From assembly GCF_004364175.1 (NCBI RefSeq), contig NZ_SNZW01000019.1, forward strand, positions 1 to 48,501: 48,501 bases of DNA, given 5' to 3'. Origin of the DNA: Maribacter caenipelagi. Its GTDB lineage: Bacteria > Bacteroidota > Bacteroidia > Flavobacteriales > Flavobacteriaceae. Shown here in pieces: positions 19,042 through 27,749 of this stretch (positions within the stretch are counted from its first letter, which is position 1; every line of letters begins with the position of its first letter). The position numbers were made by a program, and so were the translations under genes. The notes beneath the pieces were generated by a model. It was given only the letters and a program-made list of their open reading frames with translations, did not search any database and had not been told where the DNA came from.

Positions 19042-19136
19042 GCTAATTGCTAATTGCTAATTGCTAATTGCTAATTGCTAATTGCTAATTGCTAATTGCT
19101 AATTGCTAATTGCTAATTGCTAATTGCTAATTGCTA
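19042..19136. repeat. 13-copy heptanucleotide tandem repeat (GCTAATT)
   Basis: Thirteen perfect copies of GCTAATT (19042-19132) followed by a partial GCTA, preceded by a T11 run. It fills the gap between two convergent genes. The last CTA of the array is the complement of the porT stop codon. Perfect copies suggest recent slippage and likely length variation between strains. Confidence 0.97.
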
Positions 19137-19826
19137 CTCGAAAGTAAAGTTGATGAAAATTCCACGAGTTTTTAAAGATTCTATATTCCCGGTCCAAGGG
19201 CTGTTAGGGTCATTATCGGGTATTAATTCATCTGTTATGGCAAATACACCACGAATAGAAGGTGTAAATTTAAAGTACTCTAAGTAAAAATCAATACCGA
19301 AACCAATTTCATAGTTGTACACCCATTTTTTCATTCTAAAGGTACCAGAACTATTGTCGTCAAGACTTTCTTCATTACTACCGAGGTTGAGTCCTGTAGA
19401 TACACCGCCTAAAAGAAACGGTTTAAAGTTACCATATCTTCTAGTGCTCGCTTTTAGTAATAAAGGGAAATTAATGTAGGTAGATTTTACTTCTCTAATG
19501 GCATCTCGCTCATTATCAAAACCAGGGAATCCCATTAATCTTGATCCGTAGTGAAGTCCCGGTTCAAAACGTACATCTAAAAATTCGTTAAGTCGTACTT
19601 CTCCAATTAATCCAACATTAAAACCAAAACTTTTGCTTACCAAAATATCTTGGGCGTTTTCTTTGTATTCTATTTTAAAGTCATATTGATTTAAACCAAG
19701 GAAGTAACCCCAATTTAAGAGCTTCTTGTCTTCGTTTTGTTTATTCAATATGGGACTTTCGTTGAATTGAGCACTTACAATGTTCGCAAGCAACAACGCT
19801 AGGGGTGTAAAAAACCACTTCTTCAT
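19134..19826 (-). CDS. porT: Type IX secretion / gliding protein PorT
   Basis: A 230-residue outer-membrane beta-barrel protein with signal peptide MKKWFFTPLALLLANIVSAQ. The body has alternating strands typical of small barrels (RFEPGLHYGSRLMGF, NFPLLLKASTRRYG, PFLLGGVSTGLNLGS) and ends in NFTFE. Sequence character and its position directly after menG fit PorT, a T9SS component conserved next to ubiE/menG in Flavobacteriaceae. A longer frame would start 10 codons upstream (MKFYHRKPGY), but that would put charged residues before the signal peptide. Its stop codon TAG is formed by the edge of the heptamer repeat. A general 'porin family' label is the fallback. Confidence 0.82.
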   Translation of the reverse strand: MKKWFFTPLALLLANIVSAQFNESPILNKQNEDKKLLNWGYFLGLNQYDFKIEYKENAQDILVSKSFGFNVGLIGEVRLNEFLDVRFEPGLHYGSRLMGFPGFDNERDAIREVKSTYINFPLLLKASTRRYGNFKPFLLGGVSTGLNLGSNEESLDDNSSGTFRMKKWVYNYEIGFGIDFYLEYFKFTPSIRGVFAITDELIPDNDPNSPWTGNIESLKTRGIFINFTFE

Positions 19827-19880
19827 ATATCCTGGTTTACGATGGTAAAACTTCAAATATATATTGTAAGTATGCTAAAA

Positions 19881-20618
19881 TTATAGATTAGCCTTCTTCG
19901 CAACATAAATTGATGCAACCCCAAATGTTTGAGGTTTATTCGTTACATCTATAAACCCGATTTCGCGTAAAATATTGTTGAAGTTTTCACCATGTGGAAA
20001 AACAGAAGCAGATTCGCTTAAATAGCCATAAGCAGAATCATCTTTCGAGAATAATTTTCCAATTAGCGGAAGAATATTTTTAGTGTAAAAGCCATAGCCT
20101 TGTTTGTACGGAGTTTTTGTAGGTACAGAAGTTTCTAAAACAACCAGCGTTCCATTTGGTTTTAAAACACGTAAAATTTCTGCCATACCAGTATTCAGGG
20201 TTTCAAAATTTCGTACCCCAAAAGATACTGTTACAGCATCAAAAGAATTGTCTTCGAACGTTAATTTTTCACTATCGCCAACAACCATTTCGATAGTACT
20301 GTCTAATTTTTTGTCGGTCACTTTTTCTTTTCCGACAGCTAACATGCCTGGAGAAATGTCTAGACCGACAATCTTTTTGGCACCTGTTTTAACAAGAGCA
20401 ATGGCTAAATCTCCTGTGCCTGTAGCAATATCCAAAATTGAATTAGGCTGCTCTTTTTTTAAGATTTCAACAACTTTTTTACGCCATTTAATATCTATTC
20501 CAAAAGAAATTACTCGGTTTAAACCGTCGTAATTTTTAGAGATAGTATCGAACATTTTGGTGACCTGTTCTTTTTTCCCCAGATTAGAATCTTTGTATGG
20601 AGTAACTTTTTGGGACAT
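19881..20618 (-). CDS. menG: Demethylmenaquinone methyltransferase
   Basis: A 245-residue class I methyltransferase that makes menaquinone, the respiratory quinone of flavobacteria, from demethylmenaquinone using S-adenosylmethionine. Signatures are [21 protein letters not shown] near the start, [11 protein letters not shown] for S-adenosylmethionine binding, and [11 protein letters not shown]. The name ubiE is used for the bifunctional enzyme of ubiquinone makers. I start at [11 protein letters not shown] because the longer start at 20639 overlaps the -7 element. porT follows after about 55 bp on the same strand. The quinone product is relevant to the Na+-NQR encoded 12 kb away. Confidence 0.95.
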   Translation of the reverse strand: MSQKVTPYKDSNLGKKEQVTKMFDTISKNYDGLNRVISFGIDIKWRKKVVEILKKEQPNSILDIATGTGDLAIALVKTGAKKIVGLDISPGMLAVGKEKVTDKKLDSTIEMVVGDSEKLTFEDNSFDAVTVSFGVRNFETLNTGMAEILRVLKPNGTLVVLETSVPTKTPYKQGYGFYTKNILPLIGKLFSKDDSAYGYLSESASVFPHGENFNNILREIGFIDVTNKPQTFGVASIYVAKKANL

Positions 20619-20636
20619 TTTATTGCTTTTTTTTGG

Positions 20637-20644
20637 CAAAGATA
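20637..20644 (-). promoter_or_regulatory. -7 element of the menG-porT promoter
   Basis: TATCTTTG on the minus strand matches TAnnTTTG and lies 18 bp from the chosen menG start, suggesting a short leader. No clear -33 box. Confidence 0.45.
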
Positions 20645-20738
20645 CAATATAGCTAGTGCTTTATTCCCTTTTAACCATTTAGGTTGGTCATTGATGGGTT
20701 AATGAATTGAAAATAAAGAATAAACTAATTAAATTATG

Positions 20739-20746
20739 TAATTTTG
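20739..20746 (+). promoter_or_regulatory. -7 element upstream of trkA
   Basis: TAATTTTG matches TAnnTTTG about 100 bp upstream of trkA on the plus strand. No -33 TTTG at proper spacing was found. Confidence 0.4.
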
Positions 20747-20846
20747 CCCCATAATAAATGCTATGGATTTCAAGGCTTCCTTTAAGTATATATGATAGTT
20801 AAGAGAAGAAAATTAGTGCTTGATAATTAGCGGTCTAATAAAATAA

Positions 20847-22196
20847 ATGAAGATTATAATTGCTGGTGCTGGGGAAGTAGGCTTTCATTTAGCCAAGTTG
20901 CTCTCCTATGAATCACAGGATATTACCTTAATCGATTCTAAAAAAGAAAGTCTTGCGTACGCAGATAATCATCTAGATATACGAGTTTTAAAAGGTGATG
21001 CAACTTCTATTGCGGTATTAAATGATGCTCAGGTAAAAGATTCAGATTTGGTTATTGCTGTAACTTCTTCTGAAACTACGAACTTAACACTTTGTATGTT
21101 GGCTAAGCAATTAGGCTGTAAGCGAACTATTGCTAGAATATCAAATACTGAGTTTATTAAGAATAAAGATTTATTGAGGTTTTCGGATCTGGGTATCGAT
21201 GAGTTGATATCCCCAGAAGCTTTGGCGGCAACTGAAATTCAGATGCTTTTAAATAAATCGGCATTTAATGATACGTACGAATTTGAAGATGGAGAGTTGA
21301 TAATGGTAGGTGTATCATTACTTAAGTCGGCACCATTTGTAGGCAAGCAGGTAAAAGAAGCGGCAAAGATTTTTCCTGAGTTACATTTCATGCCAATTGC
21401 ATTACAGCGAACGGGTACGCAGTATACGGTAATACCTAGAGGTGATACTGTATTTAAGGAAGGTGATCAAGTGTATTTTATAACCGTAAAAGAAGGTGTA
21501 GATGAGCTTTATAAATTAACTGGAAAGAAAAAAGCTGAAATCAAGAATGTAATGATTCTTGGAGGAAGTAAAGTAGGTTATAAAACAGCTAGAGATTTAT
21601 GTGCCAACAAATTCAACGTAAAGTTGATAGAAAAAAATAAAGAGAAAGCCTTTGATTTAGCAGATGAGTTGCCAAATGCACTTGTAATTAATGGCGATGG
21701 TAGAAATGTTGAATTGCTAGATGAGGAGAGTTTAGAATCTATGGATGCCTTTATTGCTGTAACCGGTAATTCTGAAACGAATATTATGTCATGCTTGGTG
21801 GCAAAATCAAAATATATAAAAAAGACGATAGCGCTAGTTGAGAATATGGATTATTTTCAACTCTCTCATTCTATTGGTATTGATACTTTAATTAATAAAA
21901 AACTACTAGCTGCGAATAATATATTTAGACACATTCGAAAAGGTGAGGTTGTAGCCTTAATGCGTTTGAATAATTTAAATGCTGAGATTTTAGAATTTAT
22001 AGTAAAAAAGAATTCTAAAGTAACCGGTGCTACAATTAGGGAGCTAGATTTTCCGAAAGCAGCTACAATTGGTGGTGTTGTTAGAGATGGTGTAGGACAT
22101 ATTGCACTTGGTGGATTTAGAATTCAAGAAGGTGATCGAGTTGTAGTTTGTTGTTTGCCGAATGAGATTCAAAAAATAGAACGAATGTTCCTATAA
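20847..22196 (+). CDS. trkA: Trk potassium uptake regulator TrkA
   Basis: A 449-residue cytoplasmic regulator with two tandem RCK units, the standard duplicated TrkA form. The first NAD-binding fold starts at IIAGAGEVGFHLAKLL, the second at MILGGSKVGYKTARDL near residue 236. Each is followed by a TrkA_C ligand domain (the second ends RVVVCCLPNEIQKIERMF). It gates the TrkH channel in response to nucleotides. The trkH start codon follows the trkA stop after 1 bp, so the pair is one operon. Confidence 0.97.
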   Translation: MKIIIAGAGEVGFHLAKLLSYESQDITLIDSKKESLAYADNHLDIRVLKGDATSIAVLNDAQVKDSDLVIAVTSSETTNLTLCMLAKQLGCKRTIARISNTEFIKNKDLLRFSDLGIDELISPEALAATEIQMLLNKSAFNDTYEFEDGELIMVGVSLLKSAPFVGKQVKEAAKIFPELHFMPIALQRTGTQYTVIPRGDTVFKEGDQVYFITVKEGVDELYKLTGKKKAEIKNVMILGGSKVGYKTARDLCANKFNVKLIEKNKEKAFDLADELPNALVINGDGRNVELLDEESLESMDAFIAVTGNSETNIMSCLVAKSKYIKKTIALVENMDYFQLSHSIGIDTLINKKLLAANNIFRHIRKGEVVALMRLNNLNAEILEFIVKKNSKVTGATIRELDFPKAATIGGVVRDGVGHIALGGFRIQEGDRVVVCCLPNEIQKIERMFL

Positions 22197-22197
22197 G

Positions 22198-23691
22198 ATG
22201 CGGCTCAATTTAAGAATCATATTTCACATAATGGGGCTTCTGTTACTTTGTAACGGAGGCTTTATGCTTTTAGCGGCTGTTGTCAGTGGTGTTTACCAAG
22301 ACGGGGTTACTTTAAGTATAGCTTTGGCGTCTATAAGTACGATGTTCGTAGGGGTTTTTATGATGTATTATACCAGAGGTCATAAAAAAGAAGTAAAGCA
22401 GAAAGAAGGCTATATCATTGTAACCTTCGGGTGGATTGTGATGTCTATATCTGGTATGTTGCCTTATCTGTTTTCTGGGACCATACCAACAGTAACAAAT
22501 GCTTTTTTTGAAACCATTTCTGGTTATACTACAACTGGAGCTTCGATTATGGATGATATCGAGGCGATGCCAGAAGGTATTTTATTTTGGAGAAGCTTAA
22601 CCCACTGGATCGGTGGTATGGGTATTATCGTGTTGGCTATTGCCATATTACCTTTGTTGGGAATAGGAGGTATGCAGTTGTTTTCTGCAGAAGCACCAGG
22701 ACCAACAGGAGATAAATTACACCCACGAATTACAGATACGGCAAAACGTTTGTGGCTAATTTATTTCGGCTATACGGTAGCTGAAACCCTTTTGCTTCAA
22801 GTAGCTGGAATGTCATTTTTTGATGCTATCAATCACGCTATGGCAACATTGTCCACTGGTGGTTTTTCAACTAAAAATGCAAGTGTAGCATATTGGAATG
22901 ATCAACCGATGATTCAGTATATCATCATATTCTTTATGTTTCTAGCGGGTAGTAATTTCGTACTAAGCTATTTTGCTTTTAAAGGAAAAGTCCAGAAAGT
23001 AATACAAGATGAAGAGTTTAAGTACTACGCGGGTTTTGTAATTGTCTTTACGGCTATAGTAGCTCTTGTTGTTTATTATCAAGCTAATATTACCGAACTT
23101 ACTCCTGGTTATCCTATGGTTTTAGGTAAGGCTGAAAGTGCATTCAGGCATTCATTATTTCAAATTATTTCTGTGATTACGACAACAGGTTTTGTTAGCG
23201 CAGATTTTACGCAGTGGACACCTTTCTTGACTGTTTTTTTCTTCGGATTGTTCTTCTTAGGAGGCTCGGCAGGATCAACGGCAGGTGGTATAAAGGTAAT
23301 GCGTCACTTATTGATTATTAAGAATGGTGTATTAGAGTTTAAGCGAACATTGCATACTAATGCGATTATACCCGTACGATATAACAATAAGACTGTAAAA
23401 GAGAAAATAGTCTATAATATTATCGGCTTTTTTGTACTCTACATGCTGCTCTTTATTATTGGAGCACTGGTGTTGGGCTTTTTAGGATTGGATTTTGAAT
23501 CTGCCATAGGTGGTGCAGCGTCTTCATTAGGTAATGTTGGTCCGGCATTAGGGAGTTTAAACCCTGTAAGTAATTTTAATAGTTTGCCAGATTTGGCAAA
23601 GTGGTGGTGCGGCTTTTTAATGTTGGCAGGTAGGTTAGAACTTTTTACCGTACTGATATTATTGACACCATATTTTTGGAAAAGAACTTAA
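22198..23691 (+). CDS. trkH: Trk potassium uptake membrane protein TrkH
   Basis: A 497-residue integral membrane protein with four membrane-pore-membrane repeats. Filter-like segments are visible in order: TTGASI, STGGFST, TTTGFVS and SSLGNVGPALG. It moves K+ across the inner membrane and works with TrkA encoded directly upstream. The length is normal for the family. A shared terminator lies between it and the convergent aminotransferase gene. Confidence 0.97.
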   Translation: MRLNLRIIFHIMGLLLLCNGGFMLLAAVVSGVYQDGVTLSIALASISTMFVGVFMMYYTRGHKKEVKQKEGYIIVTFGWIVMSISGMLPYLFSGTIPTVTNAFFETISGYTTTGASIMDDIEAMPEGILFWRSLTHWIGGMGIIVLAIAILPLLGIGGMQLFSAEAPGPTGDKLHPRITDTAKRLWLIYFGYTVAETLLLQVAGMSFFDAINHAMATLSTGGFSTKNASVAYWNDQPMIQYIIIFFMFLAGSNFVLSYFAFKGKVQKVIQDEEFKYYAGFVIVFTAIVALVVYYQANITELTPGYPMVLGKAESAFRHSLFQIISVITTTGFVSADFTQWTPFLTVFFFGLFFLGGSAGSTAGGIKVMRHLLIIKNGVLEFKRTLHTNAIIPVRYNNKTVKEKIVYNIIGFFVLYMLLFIIGALVLGFLGLDFESAIGGAASSLGNVGPALGSLNPVSNFNSLPDLAKWWCGFLMLAGRLELFTVLILLTPYFWKRT

Positions 23692-23715
23692 GTATAGTAA
23701 AAGTATAAAACATAA

Positions 23716-23741
23716 AAAGTCCCTTCTTAAGAAGAGACTTT
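23716..23741. terminator. Bidirectional terminator between trkH and the aminotransferase gene
   Basis: A stem AAAGTCCCTTC / GAAGAGACTTT (one C-A mismatch) with loop TTAA, A-run on the left and T-run on the right. It can serve both convergent genes. Confidence 0.85.
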
Positions 23742-23766
23742 TTTCATTATATGATTTAGCTGAGGT

Positions 23767-24957
23767 TTATTTCAGCGCTTCTTTTATTCTTGATATTGCT
23801 TCCTTAATTTCTTTTACCGATGCAGCGTAAGAAATACGAATACAATTTCCGTTACCAAAAGCATCACCTGTTACGGTGGCAACGTTGGCAGCTTCTAGAA
23901 TGTACATAGAAAAATCTGATGCATTATTAATTGTTGTGCCATTAAATGTTTTGCCGAAATACGCAGTTACATCTGGGTATACATAAAAAGCACCTTCAGG
24001 TTCGTTACATTTAAATCCTTCAATTTCATTCAGTAAACCCAAAATCAGTTTACGTCTTTCTTTAAATTCATCAACCATATATTTAATACGGTCTGGAGAT
24101 TCTTCTAATGCGGTAATTACAGCACGTTGAGCAATACAGTTTGCGCCACTGGTAACTTGACCTTGTAGTTTATTTGTTGCACGAGCAATGTACGCTGGGG
24201 CTCCAATATAACCAATACGCCATCCGGTCATTGCAAATGCTTTGGCAACTCCGTTCACGGTAACGGTTCGGTCAAACATATCTTCAAATTCAGCCATTGA
24301 AGCATGCGCTGTAACACCATAATTAATATGCTCGTATATTTCGTCACTAACCACTATAATTTGAGGATGATTCTTTAAAACATCTGCAAGTGCTCGTAAT
24401 TCTTTTTTGCTATAAATAGACCCACTTGGGTTACAAGGAGAACTATACCATAACATTCTTGTTTTAGGTGTAATAGCAGCCTCTAACTGTTCAGGAGTCA
24501 TTTTAAAATCGTTTTCTAAAGAAGTTGATACTTCTATAGGAACTCCATCTGCTAATTTTACAATATCACTATAACTTACCCAGTAAGGGCACGGTAAAAT
24601 TACTTCATCACCAGGGTTTAATATAACTTGTGCCACATTATATAGAGATTGTTTAGCTCCTGTTGAAACAACAATTTGCGAAGGTTCGTAGCTAAGGTTG
24701 TTATCTCTTTTAAATTTAGTGATAATTGCCTTTTTCAATTCTACATAGCCATCGACTGGAGTGTAAGAATTATAATCATCGTTAACTGCTTGAATAGCAG
24801 CGTCCTTAATATAATCTGGAGTGTTGAAATCTGGCTCGCCTAAACTTAAGCCAATAATGTCTTTTCCTTGTGCTCTTAATTCACGGGCCTTAGCGGCCAT
24901 TTCCAAAGTAGCTGACGGTGTAACGCTGTTAATTCTGTCCGAAAGTTGATTGCTCAT
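23767..24957 (-). CDS. Aspartate aminotransferase-like PLP enzyme (class I)
   Basis: A 396-residue fold-type I aminotransferase. Visible PLP-site residues are Asn176 in NPSGS, Asp205 and Tyr208 in SDEIYE, Lys239 (Schiff base) in VNGVAKAFAMTGWRIGY, and the carboxylate-binding arginine in NCIRISYA near the C-terminus. It belongs to the bacterial I-gamma subgroup, usually annotated aspartate aminotransferase; a broader specificity (for example prephenate or aromatic amino acids) is possible. It follows the desaturase gene by 15 bp on the same strand, with no obvious metabolic link. Confidence 0.93.
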   Translation of the reverse strand: MSNQLSDRINSVTPSATLEMAAKARELRAQGKDIIGLSLGEPDFNTPDYIKDAAIQAVNDDYNSYTPVDGYVELKKAIITKFKRDNNLSYEPSQIVVSTGAKQSLYNVAQVILNPGDEVILPCPYWVSYSDIVKLADGVPIEVSTSLENDFKMTPEQLEAAITPKTRMLWYSSPCNPSGSIYSKKELRALADVLKNHPQIIVVSDEIYEHINYGVTAHASMAEFEDMFDRTVTVNGVAKAFAMTGWRIGYIGAPAYIARATNKLQGQVTSGANCIAQRAVITALEESPDRIKYMVDEFKERRKLILGLLNEIEGFKCNEPEGAFYVYPDVTAYFGKTFNGTTINNASDFSMYILEAANVATVTGDAFGNGNCIRISYAASVKEIKEAISRIKEALK

Positions 24958-24972
24958 GGTTGCTCTTAATTT

Positions 24973-26073
24973 CTAGTATTGTAATGTAGGCTCCTTGCCT
25001 AATTCTTTTAAATGTTTAAAGTGCGAAATTATAGCTTTTCTAGTAGTTTTATACTCGTGATATGGTAAATTAAATTCCTTTGCCGTTTGTTTCACAATTT
25101 TCGAAATATTTGTGTAATGAACGTGACTTATGTTCGGGAAAATATGGTGTTCTACTTGATGATTTAAACCGCCTGTAAACCAATTTACAATCTTGTTTTT
25201 AGTGCCGAAGTTTACGGTAGTAAACAATTGGTGAATAGCCCAAGTGTTTTTCATAGTACCAGAATCATCAGGTAAAGGCGTGTCTGCATCATCAACAATA
25301 TGTGCCAATTGAAACACAACACTTAAAATTACCCCTGCAACATAGTGCATTAAAAAGAATCCGATTAAGATTTTCCACCACGCAATATCTAAAATTAGCA
25401 TTGGTAATACGATCCAAATAGTGACGTAAAGTAATTTTGTGATAATAAGAGTACTCCAGTTCATAGTAGCACTTGGTAGTTTACCGTAAGATAATTTACG
25501 CTTCATATACCTGTACATTTGCTGAAAATCTGTCGTAATCGCCCAGTTGAACGTTAAAAGACCATAAAGTAAAACGGAATAGAAATGCTGGAATCTATGG
25601 TGTTTTTTCCATTCTGCATGTTTAGAGAAACGTAAAATTCTACCTGCTTCCATATCCTCATCATGTTCGTGAATATTGGTGTATGTGTGGTGAAGTACAT
25701 TGTGTTGTACTTGCCAATTGTATACATTGCCAGCAAGAATGTAGATACTGCTTCCCATTAGTTTGTTCACCCATTTTTTGTTAGAGTATGCACCATGATT
25801 GCCATCGTGCATTACGTTCATGCCAACGCCTGCCATACCAACACCCATAACGATAGTCAAGATAATATTAGCCCAATTTGGCAAGCCTAAGGTTAGAATT
25901 AAAAAATAAGGAGCAAGAAAAAGAGCAAACATCACTACAGTTTTTAAGTGTAGCTTCCAGTTACCTGTTTTCTTTAATTTATTTGTTTTGAAATAATCGT
26001 TAACTCTACTGTTCAAAGTTTTAAAAAACTTTGCAGAATCTGTTCTGGGAAAGCGAATGGTATTTTGCTCCAT
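24973..26073 (-). CDS. Membrane fatty-acid desaturase, QxxHH type
   Basis: A 366-residue diiron desaturase of the inner membrane. The three His boxes are HDGNH at 89-93, HNVLHH at 124-129 and QVEHH at 306-310. The third box with Gln is typical of front-end or linoleoyl-CoA-type desaturases rather than delta-9 acyl-CoA enzymes, but no cytochrome b5 domain is fused. Membrane helices are near 46-85, 105-120 and 205-255. It probably introduces a double bond into phospholipid or acyl-CoA chains; the position is not predictable here. It is upstream of the aminotransferase gene, probably in the same transcript. Confidence 0.92.
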   Translation of the reverse strand: MEQNTIRFPRTDSAKFFKTLNSRVNDYFKTNKLKKTGNWKLHLKTVVMFALFLAPYFLILTLGLPNWANIILTIVMGVGMAGVGMNVMHDGNHGAYSNKKWVNKLMGSSIYILAGNVYNWQVQHNVLHHTYTNIHEHDEDMEAGRILRFSKHAEWKKHHRFQHFYSVLLYGLLTFNWAITTDFQQMYRYMKRKLSYGKLPSATMNWSTLIITKLLYVTIWIVLPMLILDIAWWKILIGFFLMHYVAGVILSVVFQLAHIVDDADTPLPDDSGTMKNTWAIHQLFTTVNFGTKNKIVNWFTGGLNHQVEHHIFPNISHVHYTNISKIVKQTAKEFNLPYHEYKTTRKAIISHFKHLKELGKEPTLQY

Positions 26074-26183
26074 AATTGGGTAATCTTTTACTTAATATTA
26101 TGTAATAGAATCTATAATAGTTTGATAGCTTAATTAAAAGCTAAATCTTTGCATCAGTGAAAATACTAATATTATCTATTTAC

Positions 26184-26191
26184 AAATATAC
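26184..26191 (-). promoter_or_regulatory. Possible -7 element for the desaturase gene
   Basis: TATATTTG on the minus strand fits TAnnTTTG, 110 bp upstream of the desaturase start and just before the divergent rsmG start. No -33 box is apparent. Confidence 0.3.
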
Positions 26192-26193
26192 GC

Positions 26194-26829
26194 ATGACTG
26201 TTGAAATCATATTTGAAAATTTTCCCAATTTATCTGAAAAACAGAAACAAGAATTTAGGAAATTAGAGGAATTGTATAAGGATTGGAACCAAAAAATTAA
26301 TGTGGTGTCAAGAAAAGATATAGATGAGCTTTATCTAAGGCACGTTTTACATTCATTGGGTATTGCAAAGTTCATAGAGTTTAAAGAGGGTTCTACTGTT
26401 CTTGATGTTGGTACAGGGGGTGGTTTTCCGGGAATTCCTTTGGCTATTTTGTTTCCCGAAGTACACTTCACGTTAGTAGATTCTATAGGTAAAAAGATAA
26501 AAGTAGTGAAAGAAGTAGTTGAAGGTTTGCAATTAACCAATGTTACTACGATAAACGCCAGGGTAGAAGAGATACCAGGTAAATTCGATTTTATCGTAAG
26601 TAGAGCAGTGGCAGCTATGCCAACCTTTGTGCACTGGATAAAAGGTAAAATTAAAAAAGAATCTAAACACCCTATTCGTAACGGAATATTATACTTAAAA
26701 GGTGGTGATTTAAACGAGGAATTGAAAGATTATAAAACGGCTGAAATTTATAATTTGACCGATTATTTTAAAGAAGATTTCTTTGAGACAAAGAAAATGG
26801 TCTACTTGCCACTAAAATATAAGGGCTAA
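26194..26829 (+). CDS. rsmG: 16S rRNA (guanine(527)-N7)-methyltransferase
   Basis: A 211-residue class I methyltransferase, the standard length for RsmG (GidB). The S-adenosylmethionine site VLDVGTGGGFPGIPLAILFP spans 69-88. NVVSRKDIDELYLRHVLHSL near 37-54 and VSRAVAAMPTFVHW are also typical. It methylates G527 in the 530 loop of 16S rRNA. It stands alone, divergent from the desaturase gene, and converges with the DinB-family gene across a strong terminator. Confidence 0.97.
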   Translation: MTVEIIFENFPNLSEKQKQEFRKLEELYKDWNQKINVVSRKDIDELYLRHVLHSLGIAKFIEFKEGSTVLDVGTGGGFPGIPLAILFPEVHFTLVDSIGKKIKVVKEVVEGLQLTNVTTINARVEEIPGKFDFIVSRAVAAMPTFVHWIKGKIKKESKHPIRNGILYLKGGDLNEELKDYKTAEIYNLTDYFKEDFFETKKMVYLPLKYKG

Positions 26830-27072
26830 GTCTTTTTAAAGTAGAAAAGAACTGTAGTAAGCCTTCTTGTATTTTCGAGCGAACTCTTTTAAATAATTCC
26901 AAGTGTGAATTTGAATGCAAGTTATATGTAGTCTAATACTGTCGATAGTCATAAGTAATTGATTTTAAATGAACTACAAATTTCGGTAAATTACCTTTAG
27001 TTTACAATTAATTAACGTTAAATTTACATTGATATTGTGTTCGTGGAGTGTTAATGTTTGCCAAATAACGAA

Positions 27073-27107
27073 AAAACGCCCATCGACTAATAGTCGATGG
27101 GCGTTTT
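27073..27107. terminator. Strong bidirectional terminator between rsmG and the DinB-family gene
   Basis: A perfect 16-bp stem AAAACGCCCATCGACT / AGTCGATGGGCGTTTT with loop AAT, flanked by A and T. It lies 19 bp past the DinB-gene stop and serves the minus strand best. Confidence 0.93.
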
Positions 27108-27125
27108 AAATATGTGTGAAACGGT

Positions 27126-27638
27126 TTATTTACTCCATGGTGGTACTACTCCGTTTGTTCTTGCATAAGCAATTAGTTGACCTTTGTGTTCGCCGTTGTG
27201 CTCCATGATAGCTAGCAATCCACCTAATTTATTCGATTTCATAAAACCGAAATCAACTTCTTCGTTTAAAGAACCATCTCCAACTTTAGTAATGTTTTCT
27301 AGAACAAATTCGTTAGATTTTTTTAGAGCTACAATGATGTTTTCTTTGCCTGTAATCTTACTTAAGTTCATAACATCTACATCTTCTGGTGGAGCAAATC
27401 CTAATTTAGAGGCTAAAAAGTAATTTCCGCCTGCAACGTGTAAAAGGGCTTCGCCAACAGAGCTAATACCTTCAGCAGGTCTCCAATCATATTTTTCTTC
27501 AGGAAAAGCTTCGGCAAGCTGTATAACCTGAGACTGATTTCCGGCTAAAACTACTTGGATAGTGTTCTGTGTTAGTTCTTCTTGTGCGTAAGAAAAGCAT
27601 CCTGTAATTAAGAACGCTATGAGTAGTAATTTTTTCAT
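27126..27638 (-). CDS. Exported DinB-superfamily protein
   Basis: A 170-residue protein with signal peptide MKKLLLIAFLITGCFSYAQ. The rest is a four-helix DinB/YfiT-like bundle. His67 (ALLHVAGGNYF) and His147 with His151 (MEHNGEHKGQLIAYAR) form the usual metal-binding triad. The PPWSK ending is common in this family. Most DinB proteins are cytoplasmic putative thiol-dependent enzymes; the export signal puts this one in the periplasm, with unknown substrate. The GCFSYA stretch could also be read as a weak lipobox. It is monocistronic. Confidence 0.88.
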   Translation of the reverse strand: MKKLLLIAFLITGCFSYAQEELTQNTIQVVLAGNQSQVIQLAEAFPEEKYDWRPAEGISSVGEALLHVAGGNYFLASKLGFAPPEDVDVMNLSKITGKENIIVALKKSNEFVLENITKVGDGSLNEEVDFGFMKSNKLGGLLAIMEHNGEHKGQLIAYARTNGVVPPWSK

Positions 27639-27713
27639 AATTAGTGTTTTAAGGTTGTTAAAAGTGATATGGAATACCTGTAATTTAAGTTAAAATAAAC
27701 GCTATGTCAAAAA

Positions 27714-27740
27714 AAAGGCTGAATTTTTAATTCAGCCTTT
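27714..27740 (-). terminator. Terminator of pruA
   Basis: A perfect 12-bp stem AAAGGCTGAATT / AATTCAGCCTTT with loop TTT and an A-run on the left (T-run for minus transcripts), 10 bp past the pruA stop. Confidence 0.92.
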
Positions 27741-27749
27741 AAAGTTGTT

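Noticed and set aside
19042..19136. Possible CRISPR array
   Set aside because: The units are 7 bp with no spacers; it is a simple tandem repeat.
20104..20532. 142-codon plus-strand frame opposite menG
   Set aside because: It lies wholly antisense to a conserved enzyme gene, and its product has no recognisable features.
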